From the NCBI GenBank assembly GCA_964462515.1, contig CAYWXK010000005.1, forward strand, positions 1-64,000: a stretch of DNA of 64,000 nt, written 5' to 3'. This document shows positions 1 through 9,141 of this stretch, piece after piece (the first letter of the stretch is position 1; the number at the start of each line of letters is the position of its first letter). Below the pieces are notes generated by a model. The model was not told the origin of the DNA, ran no database searches, and saw only the letters and a list, made by a program, of their open reading frames with translations. The translations under genes were made by a program, and so were the position numbers. This stretch comes from CAYWXK01 sp964462515. GTDB lineage: Bacteria > Planctomycetota > Phycisphaerae > Sedimentisphaerales > Anaerobacaceae.

Positions 1-508
1 AATATTACAAAAACTGACAAAGCAACTACTGTGCCAATTAAATCAACAGACCCTTTATCGGGGGGTTATCTTGCCCCATTCTTTTACCTTAACAACTCCC
101 GCAAGGCAACAAAATTTTAGACAAGGGACTTTTTGCTTTTGTTTGTCGGATTTTGGGGGTAAAATTGGCCCCATGAGATAGACAAAAGGCACGGTGTAAA
201 GATTTGGTTTGGCAGGGGGCAAAAACGTGAAGGTTCGAAAGGGAGAAAAATTAGCCACAGGTTGCCGCCGAGGCGAAGATAATAGAAAATCGAGAATCGA
301 AATTCGAAGGTTGAAAGACTACGCTACAAAGGGCAGGATAGTCGCTAGTCGTTAGTAACTGGTACTTGGTATTTGGCGAGAGGAAAAGAAACAAGGAAGA
401 AATTGCCAATTGGGAGGGTTCGTGGTATAATAATGATTGCGGGCTTTGAAGTAAACAATTAGTGCAGACAACACAGCCGAGGATAAAGGAGACTTGTGGA
501 GAGATTTT
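1..508. other. Upstream spacer of the SEFIR-CHAT operon
   Basis: No gene is supported here. The stretch is AT-rich with short low-complexity runs and a short GAATCGAAATTCGAA-like word near 295-307, a type of intergenic word seen again around 58.2 kb. A good sigma70-like promoter lies at 403-431 and is listed separately. Short reading frames on the minus strand have no recognisable protein character. Confidence 0.6.
403..431 (+). promoter_or_regulatory. Predicted sigma70 promoter of the SEFIR-CHAT/MBL operon
   Basis: A TTGCCA -35 box (403-408) and a perfect TATAAT -10 box (426-431) are separated by 17 nt. Transcription would begin near 438, about 70 nt before the chosen start codon at 509. 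Confidence 0.6.
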
Positions 509-2911
509 ATGGCCAGAAAAGAGGGAAAAGAGTATCCCACCGTATTTATCAGTTACAGTTATGATTCGCCGGAACATGCTGAAAAGGTTTTAGCGTTTTC
601 AGACAAGCTGCGGTCGGAAGGTATAGATGCAATTCTGGACCAGTATGAAGAATCACCGCCAGAAGGCTGGTCTATGTGGATGGAAAGGCAGATTCGAGCG
701 GCGGATTTTGTTTTGATGATATGTACCAGAACATACTACAAACGTGTGATGGGAAAGGAAGGGCGTAGAGAAGGATTGGGTGTAAAGTGGGAAGGCAATT
801 TGATTTATCATCATATTTATAATGCTGATACAAGGAATACAAAGTTCATTCCTGTACTATTTGCGGGAAGCAAAACCGAATATATACCAACACCTTTGCG
901 GGGGGCAACATACTATAGGGTTGAGACTATACAAGATTATGAAGATCTATACCGGCGGCTTACGAATCAGCCTAAAACTATAAAACCAAAACTCGGAAAA
1001 CATAAGGAGTTACCATCACGCCGACGAAAGCAAGACACGCCAAAGAAGATACTGAGAGACTATAGCGGGGACTATAGCAAATTGGCCATGGCGCCTCCCG
1101 GAGAAACTCGTGAAGCAGAGATGGAGCCACCGTTTCTCCCAAAAATTGATGCAGCGGATATAGAGTCAGAAATTCATGAAGCGGCTATGGAGCCAGAAAT
1201 TCATGAACTGGCTGTGGGGCCACCTCCCGCAAAAATTCGTAAAATTGATACGGAGCCGCTTTCCGAAAAAGAACATGAGTTCCGTCAGCTCCAGGCGCAA
1301 GTTTTCGACAACCGCAGTAACGAAAAAGTTACATTTTTCAAGCCCGACTCGCCTTACCTTGTCAAAATCCGAATAGGTTTTTCAGACCCTGCGTGGTTAG
1401 AAACATCTTTTCCAGAGAATTTGCTTCCACCGTCTCCAACCGGCCATAACCTGACCGTTGTCTTTGTAGAGCCCAATCATCATCCGGAGCCAAGCATAGG
1501 TCATATTCATTTGCCACCCCGCGGCAACAGTACGATATGCGACTTTCATTTCCGCACCAAGGCGGATGCGAAGAATGTCTCAGCCCGCATATTAGTTCTT
1601 TTCAAAAACAGAGTTTTGTCCAGTCTCCTTCTTGAAGGTGCTGTTGTGCTGGAGCCTACTTCAGACTCAGCCATCACATTTCAATTTCACCCTGAGATTA
1701 CAGTTAACCCGCTTTACTCAAACCTTAATAAGCAGAAACCGTTTGATGGAGCTATCGTTATTAACCATACGACAGCAGGTACACCGCAAGCCCTCAAGTT
1801 TGTGGACGGTAAGGCTGAGCTTGTTTCCTTGCAAGGTCTTGATGTATCAATAAAAAACATCGACATAAGACTCTCCGAGTGCGATTGGACTGCTCCTGAA
1901 TACAAAGACCTGGAATCCACGGGCACGGTCGAATTGCTTCGTTTTCTGGCGTGCCATGGCTCTCTGCTCTATGGAGCGGTCGTAAAAGACCAGTTTATCA
2001 ACCAACAATTAGTGCAGGCAAAGCGATTGCAGGTCATTGCCGCCAAACCAGAAGCCCGCCTTCCTGTCGAGTTTTTTTACGATTCTCCTTCCCCATCAGA
2101 TACGGCCAAACTCTGCCCTAATTGTACAGAGGCGCTCAAATCCGGAAAGTGCGAGGCATGTCCCGGGAAAAGTCACGAAAACATTTGTCTTCTTGCGTTT
2201 TGGGGTTTGAGTCGTGTTATTGAATGGCACAGGTATAAGCCGGAAGCAAAGACGGTTTTGACAAACAGTGATTTTGCGTTCCATCAGCAGCTTGATTCTC
2301 TCAGGCAAAAGCTTCGTCCTCTTCGTTCTGCTCTCTTCGGGGCCAGTGAGAAAGTCGATAAGGTAAACAAAGGCTCCTCTGCAAAAGTGGAGACTGAACT
2401 GAAGAAGGTTACCGGCAATGCCTTTACCGTCAAAAAATGGCCTGATTGGACTACCAGCATCGAAAAAAACTCTCCTTCGCTCCTGCTGCTGATACCTCAT
2501 ACAGACAAGAACAGGTACGATATTGTTACGCTTCAAATAGGGAAAGACCAAATTAGCGTGGACCAGATTGATGAAAATTATGTTCGCCCCACAGAGACAT
2601 CCGTACTACCAGTTGTTTTTCTCCTTGGCTGCAGTACCGGCGCGTCAGATATTTCTTTTGAGGGTGCCGTTACCCAATTCCGACGTTATGGAGCTTCCAT
2701 AGTTGTGAGCACGACCACCGGCATTCTGGGCCGTCACGCCAGTCTTGTGGCCATCGAGTTTCTGAAAAAGATAAAGGAATTCTCCGAAAGTCCCAGCCAT
2801 ACTTTTGGCGAGGTTGTGCTTTCGGTGCGCCGCGAACTGCTGCTGCAGGGTGTTCCAGTGGCACTCGCGGTTGTTTCCTATGGCGACGCCGATTGGCGTC
2901 TGGGAGATTAA
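509..2911 (+). CDS. SEFIR-CHAT protein, putative defence/conflict protease
   Basis: An 800-residue protein. The N-terminus (about residues 7-155) reads as a SEFIR domain, a TIR relative: it opens with VFISYSYDSPEH and continues with an EGW-containing stretch and FVLMICTRTYY. The C-terminus reads as a CHAT caspase-like protease with a likely catalytic dyad: His664 in LLLIPHTD and Cys708 in FLLGCSTG. Between them are an acidic linker with repeated EIHE/EPP words (about 200-255), a beta-rich region with PPSPTGHNLTVVF, and a Cys-rich knuckle (CPNC...CEAC) before FWGLSRVIEWH. SEFIR/TIR domains usually mediate self-association; CHAT proteases are effectors in some prokaryotic immune systems. The ATG at 509 is preferred to a TTG at 494 because GGAGA sits 6-7 nt upstream. 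The MBL gene begins 4 nt after the stop. The defence role is inferred. Confidence 0.8.
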   Translation: MARKEGKEYPTVFISYSYDSPEHAEKVLAFSDKLRSEGIDAILDQYEESPPEGWSMWMERQIRAADFVLMICTRTYYKRVMGKEGRREGLGVKWEGNLIYHHIYNADTRNTKFIPVLFAGSKTEYIPTPLRGATYYRVETIQDYEDLYRRLTNQPKTIKPKLGKHKELPSRRRKQDTPKKILRDYSGDYSKLAMAPPGETREAEMEPPFLPKIDAADIESEIHEAAMEPEIHELAVGPPPAKIRKIDTEPLSEKEHEFRQLQAQVFDNRSNEKVTFFKPDSPYLVKIRIGFSDPAWLETSFPENLLPPSPTGHNLTVVFVEPNHHPEPSIGHIHLPPRGNSTICDFHFRTKADAKNVSARILVLFKNRVLSSLLLEGAVVLEPTSDSAITFQFHPEITVNPLYSNLNKQKPFDGAIVINHTTAGTPQALKFVDGKAELVSLQGLDVSIKNIDIRLSECDWTAPEYKDLESTGTVELLRFLACHGSLLYGAVVKDQFINQQLVQAKRLQVIAAKPEARLPVEFFYDSPSPSDTAKLCPNCTEALKSGKCEACPGKSHENICLLAFWGLSRVIEWHRYKPEAKTVLTNSDFAFHQQLDSLRQKLRPLRSALFGASEKVDKVNKGSSAKVETELKKVTGNAFTVKKWPDWTTSIEKNSPSLLLLIPHTDKNRYDIVTLQIGKDQISVDQIDENYVRPTETSVLPVVFLLGCSTGASDISFEGAVTQFRRYGASIVVSTTTGILGRHASLVAIEFLKKIKEFSESPSHTFGEVVLSVRRELLLQGVPVALAVVSYGDADWRLGD

Positions 2912-2915
2912 TCCT

Positions 2916-4001
2916 ATGTTTAGAATCGAAATGCTTCCGGCTTCGTATGGTGACTGCCTCTGGATAGAATACGGCAGCGATGTTAAGAAACCCCACCGTA
3001 TCCTGATTGATTGCGGCGTGGTTGATACCTTCAAGTTCCTGAAAAAACGAATTTCTCAACTTCCACCGAATCAAAAAACTTTCGATTTGTTCGTTATCTC
3101 CCATTATGACAACGACCATATTGACGCGGCGGTAAAGTTCCTGAAGGCGCAATTACCCGATGTGAAGTTTGATGATGTGTGGTTTAACGGATGGAAACAG
3201 CTTCCTTCTGATGACATTCTTGGTGCGCCGGAGGCTGAGTATTTTTCGGCCCTGATAGAAGAACAGAATATTCCCCTGAACAAAGCATTTAAGCATAAAG
3301 CTGCTGCAGTGCCCGAGTCCGGGTCCCTGCCTTGTTTTACCCTTGCTGGGGGGATGCGCATCACACTGTTGTCGCCGGGTCAGTTGCAGTTAGCCGCTCT
3401 TCGCTCGGAATGGAAAAAGGTTTTGCATGGCAAAGGTATGACACCCGGAGACCATGAAGGCGCCCTGGAAGCCATGTCCAAAAAGAAGAAATATGCGGCG
3501 GATATGCTCGGTCCTTCGGGAATTGACATCAGCAAACTGGCAGCATCTTCTTTCGAGGAGGATACGTCCGTGCCGAACGGCAGCAGTATTGCTTTTCTTG
3601 CTGAGTTTGAGGGGAAACGCTGCCTGTTTGCTGCGGATGCTTTCCCGTCTGTTCTCACAGGTTCAATCACACGTCTCCTGGAAGAGTCCGGTCAGGAAAA
3701 GCTGCCGGTCAGTGCGATTAAGATGCCTCACCATGGAAGCAGGCACAATACCAGCGAAGAGTTCCTTGAACTATTCCGTTGCAGCAGGTACCTGTTCTCA
3801 ACAGATGGGAAACGGTTCAAACACCCCAATCCTGAATCCGTGGCTCGAGTGGTTCAGTATGGCGGTCCGGATGCAAGTTTGTATTTCAACTATCGAAGTA
3901 AATTTAACTCCATATGGGATAACGCAGGACTCAAGTCGACATGTCAGTATAAGACCTTCTACCCATCGTCCAAGAGCCCCGGTTTTGTTTTGGACCTCTA
4001 A
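2916..4001 (+). CDS. ComEC-like metallo-beta-lactamase-fold hydrolase
   Basis: A 361-residue soluble MBL-fold protein. The metal motif is HYDNDH (His63, Asp65, Asp67, His68), an H-x-D-x-D-H form. Later landmarks are an Asp in LFAADAFPSV and MPHHGSRHNTSEEF, which resembles the C-terminal MBL domain of ComEC/Rec2 DNA-uptake proteins. There is no membrane part, so it is not ComEC itself. The ATG at 2916 is chosen because the fold begins immediately (MFRIEMLPASYGDCLWIEYG, as in relatives); the longer frame from 2805 would lie inside the upstream gene. The 4-nt gap to the SEFIR-CHAT gene implies one operon and probable translational coupling. Its substrate may be a nucleic acid or nucleotide, but nothing here fixes it. 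Confidence 0.85.
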   Translation: MFRIEMLPASYGDCLWIEYGSDVKKPHRILIDCGVVDTFKFLKKRISQLPPNQKTFDLFVISHYDNDHIDAAVKFLKAQLPDVKFDDVWFNGWKQLPSDDILGAPEAEYFSALIEEQNIPLNKAFKHKAAAVPESGSLPCFTLAGGMRITLLSPGQLQLAALRSEWKKVLHGKGMTPGDHEGALEAMSKKKKYAADMLGPSGIDISKLAASSFEEDTSVPNGSSIAFLAEFEGKRCLFAADAFPSVLTGSITRLLEESGQEKLPVSAIKMPHHGSRHNTSEEFLELFRCSRYLFSTDGKRFKHPNPESVARVVQYGGPDASLYFNYRSKFNSIWDNAGLKSTCQYKTFYPSSKSPGFVLDL

Positions 4002-4147
4002 TGTTGTCTTCTTATGCCGAAGAACGCGTTTCTATTCTATGTGGTCCGAGGAACTATCCTTGGCTTGAGTTTTTTCGGAACCAGCGATGTGACTCGTATT
4101 CTCGAGAATTAGGCCAATCTCGATAATGTTGGGTAATTGAACATGTT

Positions 4148-4456
4148 TTGAGATGCGGTTCTTTCCTTCGATGTTTACATATAATTCTGGATATCAGAAA
4201 CGGTAAGGTGCTGCTGCGCACGGGCGCAATTATACAGGTGCCCGTGAAACTGGGAGAGGGCATGGGGGAGATGAAACTGCATCTGGCAGAATTATGTATA
4301 GAGCAGGGCAGAGATCCCCGACAGGGAAACAAAGATGCCAGAGTCGGGGACATGTGTGCGAAGGGACATTATGAGGAGGCGAGGCGGCTGATAGAGGAAT
4401 GCAGGTATCACAGGAGGGATGAAGAATTAAAGGAATTGGAGAGGGGAATTAGTTAA
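4148..4456 (+). CDS. Small hypothetical protein or remnant of a larger gene
   Basis: The reading frame gives 102 residues. The last 60 or so look like genuine helical protein (EMKLHLAELCIEQGRD, then GHYEEARRLIEECRYHRRDE), reminiscent of a TPR-like or STAND-associated tail. The first 35 residues look less protein-like. A start at ATG 4263, behind GGGAGAGGG, would give 64 residues. It lies 146 nt after the MBL gene on the same strand and converges on fabD. It could be a short gene of the same island or the C-terminal leftover of a larger deleted gene. No family is recognised. Confidence 0.4.
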   Translation: MRCGSFLRCLHIILDIRNGKVLLRTGAIIQVPVKLGEGMGEMKLHLAELCIEQGRDPRQGNKDARVGDMCAKGHYEEARRLIEECRYHRRDEELKELERGIS

Positions 4457-4487
4457 TTGCGAGAACCCACCGGCACAGATCCGGGTG

Positions 4488-5432
4488 CTAAACATTTTGC
4501 CGACCAACCTCATCAACCGTCTGCAAATTGCTTATGTTGATAACCTCCGCTTTTCTGTTGATTCTTTTCATCAGGCCGGTCAAAACTCTGCCTGGGCCGA
4601 TTTCATAAAAAGTCTCAACGCCATCGGCTAAAAGCCGCTCCATACCTTTTTGCCAGAGAATCGCAGAGGTCAATTGTTTAGTCAGGCCGGTGCGAATCTG
4701 GTCTGTGCTTGTGTAATAATCAGCGGTGATATTGGCAATTGTTTTGATGTCACCGGGCTGCGAAATCTCGCAGCTTGATAACGCCTCTTTAAGAACCTCA
4801 GCCGCACTTGCCATCATTTCCGTATGAAAAGCCCCAGCCACCTCTAATCGCACCGCCTTAATTGCGCCGTATTTCGCCGCCAATTTTTCCGCCCGTTCGC
4901 AGGCGGTCTTGCTGCCGCTTATGACAATCTGACCGGGACAATTAAAATTGACGGCCACAAGAAGCTCTCCCTCGCCGGCCTCGGCACAAAGCTTCCTGAC
5001 CTTCTCTTCATCAAGCCCGATGATACTGACCATTGCCCCGCTTGTCTTATCCGCTGCCTGCTGCATCGCCTGTCCTCTTTTTTGCACTAAGATTAGTGCA
5101 TCCTCAAAACTAATCACCCCCGCTGCATAAAGCGCAGTATATTCTCCCAGACTCAATCCCGCTGTTACATCAGGCTTCAATCCAATCGTGGCAGGATTTG
5201 TCTTTAGAACCTCTAACATCGCTGCAGAGGTTACAAAAATCGCCGGCTGCGAAACCGCCGTAGTATTTAATTGCCCGCTCGGTCCTTCAAAGCAAAACTT
5301 CCGCAAATCGAACCCGACAATCCTGTTTGCCTTCTCGAAAATTTCCTCCGCTACAGGATAAGCACCGGCAATATCGGCTCCCATCCCCACAGCTTGAGCG
5401 CCTTGCCCGGGAAATAAAAAAGCTGTCTTCAT
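4488..5432 (-). CDS. fabD: Malonyl-CoA:ACP transacylase FabD
   Basis: A 314-residue cytoplasmic enzyme that moves malonyl from CoA to acyl carrier protein, supplying fatty acid synthesis. The N-terminal FPGQGAQ motif, the nucleophile Ser94 in GLSLGEY and the partner His203 in GAFHTEMM are all present, and the length matches the family (about 310). The start MKTAFLFPGQG is the usual one. It is the last gene of rpmF-plsX-fabH-fabD. The 58-nt gap after fabH contains a perfect 8-bp GC-rich palindrome (5445-5462). FabG and ACP, which often follow, are not in the window. Confidence 0.97.
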   Translation of the reverse strand: MKTAFLFPGQGAQAVGMGADIAGAYPVAEEIFEKANRIVGFDLRKFCFEGPSGQLNTTAVSQPAIFVTSAAMLEVLKTNPATIGLKPDVTAGLSLGEYTALYAAGVISFEDALILVQKRGQAMQQAADKTSGAMVSIIGLDEEKVRKLCAEAGEGELLVAVNFNCPGQIVISGSKTACERAEKLAAKYGAIKAVRLEVAGAFHTEMMASAAEVLKEALSSCEISQPGDIKTIANITADYYTSTDQIRTGLTKQLTSAILWQKGMERLLADGVETFYEIGPGRVLTGLMKRINRKAEVINISNLQTVDEVGRQNV

Positions 5433-5444
5433 AATTAGCAGTTT

Positions 5445-5462
5445 GGCGGGGCAAGCCCCGCC
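5445..5462. repeat. GGCGGGGC-AA-GCCCCGCC palindrome between fabH and fabD
   Basis: Perfect 8-bp arms flank a 2-nt centre. There is no U-tract, so it is more like a dispersed REP-type palindrome than a terminator. A related, less perfect word (GGGTGGGGCTTGCCCTG) lies at about 18191-18207. Confidence 0.6.
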
Positions 5463-5490
5463 CTACGACTCACTACTTGACTTCAGCGTG

Positions 5491-6507
5491 TCAAAATTCG
5501 AGTATATTTGCCCCCCACGTCAATCCCGCACCGAAAGACACAAAAATAACAATATCGCCCCGTTTGATTTTCCCCTTCCTGACGCACTCATCAAAGGCAA
5601 TCGGCACTGAAGCAGATGAGGTATTGCCGTGCTCGTGGATATTTACAAAGACCTTTTCATCTGGCAAATTTAACCGCTTCGCCGCAGACTCGATAATCCT
5701 CGCGTTCATCTGGTGTGAGATAACCATCTTGATATCGTCAATGCCCAGTCCGCAGTGCTCCATACAGTCTGTAACCGACTCAACTATCCGCCGAACCGCC
5801 TGTTGATAAACTGCTCTGCCCTCAACTTGCATATAGATTTTCTTTGGGTCGTCCAGCTTTTTGTGCGATGGATTACGAGAACCATACGCCTCACAGCGCA
5901 GCGGCTTCCAGCAGTCTCCATCCGAGCTCACGGTGCTGTATATAATACCCCGCCGCCCGGCGTCTTCACTTCGCTCAAGCACAACCGCCCCTGCACCGTC
6001 TCCGAAAAGGACACAGTTTGCCCGTTCTGTCCAGTCGGTAATTTTGGTCAGGGTTTCAGCGCCTATCAAAAGTGCTTTTTTGACTCTGCCGGTTTCTATA
6101 AACTGCTGCACGACATATATCCCGTATATAAAACCGCTGCAGGCGGCGGCTAAATCGAACACCCACGCGTTCTTTGCCTGCAGAGCGCTCTGCACGAAGC
6201 ACGCTGTTGAAGGGAAGACCATCTCCGGCGTAATGGTCGTTACAATAATAAGGTCCAGCTCCTTGGCATCGGTATTTGCCTCGGCTAAAGCCCTTTTAGC
6301 AGCCTGGGTTGCTAAAAACGCCGTGCTTTCCTGGTCCGTGGTAACGTGTCGAGTCTTGATGCCCGTCCGCTTCGTTATCCATTCGTCCGATGTATTCAGC
6401 ATCTTTTCCAGGTCGGCATTGGTCAGTATTTTTGCCGGCACAAATGAGCCGTGACCGGCGATAACCGCTCGATAGGGCGAAATCCATTCGCTATTTTGCT
6501 TCTGCAT
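5491..6507 (-). CDS. fabH: Beta-ketoacyl-ACP synthase III FabH
   Basis: A 338-residue condensing enzyme that starts fatty acid chains from acyl-CoA and malonyl-ACP. The thiolase-fold catalytic triad is visible: Cys123 in AAACSGF, His265 in VISHQMN and Asn295 in HEHGNTSS. The conserved end FGAGLTWGA is also present. The frame begins about 10 residues before the usual start, and no internal ATG fits better, so the gene overlaps the end of plsX by 17 nt. That overlap suggests translational coupling within the rpmF-plsX-fabH-fabD operon. Confidence 0.97.
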   Translation of the reverse strand: MQKQNSEWISPYRAVIAGHGSFVPAKILTNADLEKMLNTSDEWITKRTGIKTRHVTTDQESTAFLATQAAKRALAEANTDAKELDLIIVTTITPEMVFPSTACFVQSALQAKNAWVFDLAAACSGFIYGIYVVQQFIETGRVKKALLIGAETLTKITDWTERANCVLFGDGAGAVVLERSEDAGRRGIIYSTVSSDGDCWKPLRCEAYGSRNPSHKKLDDPKKIYMQVEGRAVYQQAVRRIVESVTDCMEHCGLGIDDIKMVISHQMNARIIESAAKRLNLPDEKVFVNIHEHGNTSSASVPIAFDECVRKGKIKRGDIVIFVSFGAGLTWGANILEF

Positions 6508-7513
6508 CCGCCGTCCTTACGGTAGTTTTCGATAGATATTCGGCAATCTTGTCGTTTATCTTCTCGATGTGATATTTTTTGGAGACCAGAATCGCATTTC
6601 TTATCGTCCTGCTCTCGCTGGCGCCGTGACAGATTAAGGCGTTACCGTTGACACCTAACAGCGGCGCTCCCCCATACTCGTTATAGTCGTATTTCTTATA
6701 AATCCTTGTAATCACAGGCCCGAAATCCATCGCAAGCGCCACGTTCTCCTCCACCAGTTCGTGCTTTATCGCCTTAAATAATCCGTCAACAAGCCCTTCG
6801 GTCAGCTTCAAAATCACATTGCCCACAAAGCCTTCGCAAATCGCAACGTCACATCTGCCCCTGAAAATATCCCTGCCTTCAATGTTGCCCACAAGATTCA
6901 TACGGGAATCCGATTTCATTAGCGCTCGTGCCGCCTTAACGACCTCATTGCCCTTTGCATCCTCCTGCCCGATGCTCATAAGCCCCACCCGTGGATTTTC
7001 AATCCCCAATAAATATTTCGCATAGACACTGCCCATTACCCCATACTGGTAAAGGTGTATCGGCTTGCACGCAATGTTCGCCCCCACATCGCATATCGTT
7101 ACCGGCCCCTCAAATGTCGGAAACACTACCGCTATGCCGGGCCGAATAACGCCCTCCAGATTTCTCATCCTCATCTGAAAGGCCGCCACGCACGCACCGG
7201 TATTCCCAGCCGAAATCACTGCATCTGCCTGGCCCCTCTTGGCTAACTTCGCCAGCACACCTATTGAGCTTCTTGGCTTCCTCCGCAGACTCTCCACTGG
7301 CGGCTCGTCCATCCCAATAACGTCGGGCGCATCGGCTATCCTCACGCCATCTCCGCTGGATTGCATAGAGGCCAATCGCTGCTCAATCACATCCCTCGGG
7401 CCAACCAGTATCACCTCATCATTGTTATCTAGCCGGCCAACCGCTTCTAACGCACCTGCGATAATCGCATCCGGTGCATTATCGCCTCCCATTGCGTCAA
7501 TCGCGATTCTCAT
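6491..7513 (-). CDS. plsX: Phosphate acyltransferase PlsX
   Basis: A 340-residue peripheral enzyme that converts acyl-ACP to acyl-phosphate, the acyl donor for PlsY in phospholipid synthesis. The signature MRIAIDAMGGDNAPDA begins exactly at the chosen ATG (7513); a longer frame to 7573 would run into rpmF and lacks family character. VISAGNTGA and GFVGNVILK are further landmarks. It starts 2 nt after the rpmF stop and overlaps fabH, the usual gene order linking membrane lipid synthesis with ribosome production. Confidence 0.97.
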   Translation of the reverse strand: MRIAIDAMGGDNAPDAIIAGALEAVGRLDNNDEVILVGPRDVIEQRLASMQSSGDGVRIADAPDVIGMDEPPVESLRRKPRSSIGVLAKLAKRGQADAVISAGNTGACVAAFQMRMRNLEGVIRPGIAVVFPTFEGPVTICDVGANIACKPIHLYQYGVMGSVYAKYLLGIENPRVGLMSIGQEDAKGNEVVKAARALMKSDSRMNLVGNIEGRDIFRGRCDVAICEGFVGNVILKLTEGLVDGLFKAIKHELVEENVALAMDFGPVITRIYKKYDYNEYGGAPLLGVNGNALICHGASESRTIRNAILVSKKYHIEKINDKIAEYLSKTTVRTADAEAK

Positions 7514-7515
7514 AT

Positions 7516-7704
7516 CTACTGGCCTTCCTCCTTGGCAATTTTCAATGTGATTTTCGGGTTGACATACCCACAATTTTCACAGGCCGCGTGCGGCAGCTTC
7601 GCCTTCCCGCATTTCTTGCAAATCACATAATTCACTGCCTTTAACGCACTATGGCTTCGCCGCGTCCGCGTCCTGCACTTGCTCGTTTTTTTTGCCGGTA
7701 GCAT
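7516..7704 (-). CDS. rpmF: Ribosomal protein bL32
   Basis: A 62-residue large-subunit protein. It starts MLPAKKTSKCRTRTRRSH and carries a four-cysteine zinc ribbon, CKKCG then CENCGYVNP. The ATG at 7704 has GAGG nine bases upstream; a TTG at 7710 is too close to that site. It is the first gene of the rpmF-plsX-fabH-fabD operon, read from the promoter at 7755-7783. Confidence 0.96.
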   Translation of the reverse strand: MLPAKKTSKCRTRTRRSHSALKAVNYVICKKCGKAKLPHAACENCGYVNPKITLKIAKEEGQ

Positions 7705-7754
7705 ACTCAATTACCTCAGACATTTTCAAAATTTCTTGTCATTAAAGATTAGCT

Positions 7755-7783
7755 TTAATAGTTTACCACCCGCCTTTTGTCAA
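7755..7783 (-). promoter_or_regulatory. Predicted promoter of the rpmF-plsX-fabH-fabD operon
   Basis: On the minus strand a perfect TTGACA (-35) and TATTAA (-10) are separated by 17 nt. Transcription would start near 7748, about 44 nt before rpmF. Confidence 0.7.
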
Positions 7784-7842
7784 GTGAAATTGCGTAATTG
7801 ACTCCCTTTTTCTCCTTAAAGTCCCAAAAACGACAAAAATCC

Positions 7843-7872
7843 TTGCAATTCCCCCTCTTTTTGTAGTATAAT
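7843..7872 (+). promoter_or_regulatory. Predicted promoter of the first beta-helix gene
   Basis: TTGCAA and TATAAT lie 18 nt apart, about 70 nt before the ATG at 7941. It is divergent from the rpmF promoter, leaving about 60 nt between the two cores. Confidence 0.5.
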
Positions 7873-7940
7873 TCTTATAGATTCGAATACTGGATAAGTT
7901 CAAAATGATATGTCATACCTTGTTGTATGAAGGATAAAAA

Positions 7941-9119
7941 ATGTTCACCATAAAAAGACAAAAAGTCCAGTTAATGGTCTCTATGTTTTTGCTTGTGATA
8001 ATGTCTATGGTTTCTGTAGCGGTGGGGAAAACCATTTACGTTGATGATGATGGTCCTGCAGATTTCAATAACATACAATCTGCTATCAATGCTGCAAAAG
8101 ATGGTGATATAATAATTGTCATGCAGGGTTTGTATAAAGAAAGTATTAACTTTCTTGGCAAAAATATAACACTGACAAGCACCAATCCCGCCAATCCGAA
8201 TGTTATCGCCTCGACAACCATTATGTATGACGTCGCACCATTTTACCCTACCGTTACATTCAGAGGAACCGAAGGCCCAAATTGTGCCCTTATCGGCTTT
8301 GACATTAAAGGTCATGTTAAAGGATTTGACAGAGAACTTTTTCCCAACGGTGAGAATCGCACGCATGCCACGATTAGTCATTGCTTTTTCCGTGGTGGCT
8401 GTATGTTGGCAATTGTTTGGTGTGATGGAGAAATCAGCAACTGTCTAATGGTGGACAATAATGCATGCGCTGTGGCAAGTGAGCCTCCTGCAATCAACGG
8501 ATGTCATGGCTTGATTAAAAATTGCACTATAGTAAACAATAGCCGTGGGCCAGGTATAGCAGTTGGGAGCGGGGTGGCAACAGTAGTAAACTGCATTATT
8601 TACCACAATAGCTGGAATTATTGGGCCCAAGTTTTTATTAGTAATGGAGGGACTATAAATATTTCGTATTGTGATATACAAGGTGGTTTGCAAGGTATTT
8701 ACGTGGAAGATCCGTGCAATAGCACTGTGAATTGGGGGCCGGGCAATATTGATGCAGACCCATACTTTGCCCAGGAAGGACACTGGGATTATAACGAACC
8801 TTGGACATATTTTGCAGGTGACTATCATTTGAGGTCTTCGGCCGACCGCTGGGATCCGAATAGTCAAAACTGGGTAAAAGACGAAGTTACAAGCTCCTGT
8901 ATCGATGCAGGTGACCCGGCAAGTCCCATCGGCCTTGAGCCGTTTCCAAATGGCGGCATAATCAATATGGGTGCTTATGGCGGAACAACAAAGGCAAGCA
9001 AGTCATATTTCGGTGAGCCGATTTGCGAGACAATCGTCGCAGGCGACATCAACGGCGACTGCATCGTAAATTTCAAAGACTTCAGAATTATGGCGTTTCA
9101 CTGGCTCGAAGAACATTAG
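7941..9119 (+). CDS. Secreted right-handed beta-helix protein with dockerin-like C-terminus
   Basis: A 392-residue exported protein. A basic start and a hydrophobic stretch ending near VAVGK form a signal peptide. The mature part opens TIYVDDDGPADFNNIQSAI, the usual entry to pectate-lyase-like right-handed beta-helices, followed by coils with repeated NCxI/SxC patterns. A conserved block (CIDAGDPASPIG, NMGAYGGT) precedes one EF-hand-like half-dockerin, GDINGDCIVNFKDF...HWLEEH, at the very end. No catalytic acid cluster of a pectate lyase is evident, so function is unknown; carbohydrate binding or surface display is plausible. It is followed after 22 nt by a second gene with a near-identical C-terminal module. 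Confidence 0.85.
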   Translation: MFTIKRQKVQLMVSMFLLVIMSMVSVAVGKTIYVDDDGPADFNNIQSAINAAKDGDIIIVMQGLYKESINFLGKNITLTSTNPANPNVIASTTIMYDVAPFYPTVTFRGTEGPNCALIGFDIKGHVKGFDRELFPNGENRTHATISHCFFRGGCMLAIVWCDGEISNCLMVDNNACAVASEPPAINGCHGLIKNCTIVNNSRGPGIAVGSGVATVVNCIIYHNSWNYWAQVFISNGGTINISYCDIQGGLQGIYVEDPCNSTVNWGPGNIDADPYFAQEGHWDYNEPWTYFAGDYHLRSSADRWDPNSQNWVKDEVTSSCIDAGDPASPIGLEPFPNGGIINMGAYGGTTKASKSYFGEPICETIVAGDINGDCIVNFKDFRIMAFHWLEEH

Positions 9120-9141
9120 TTTTGGGAGTGAGATTTAGATT

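Noticed and set aside
2096..3152. Antisense frames over the SEFIR-CHAT and MBL genes
   Set aside because: Shadow frames over well-supported genes without signals or homology cues.
2916..4001. ComEC competence protein
   Set aside because: Only the soluble MBL-type domain is present, with no membrane channel domain.
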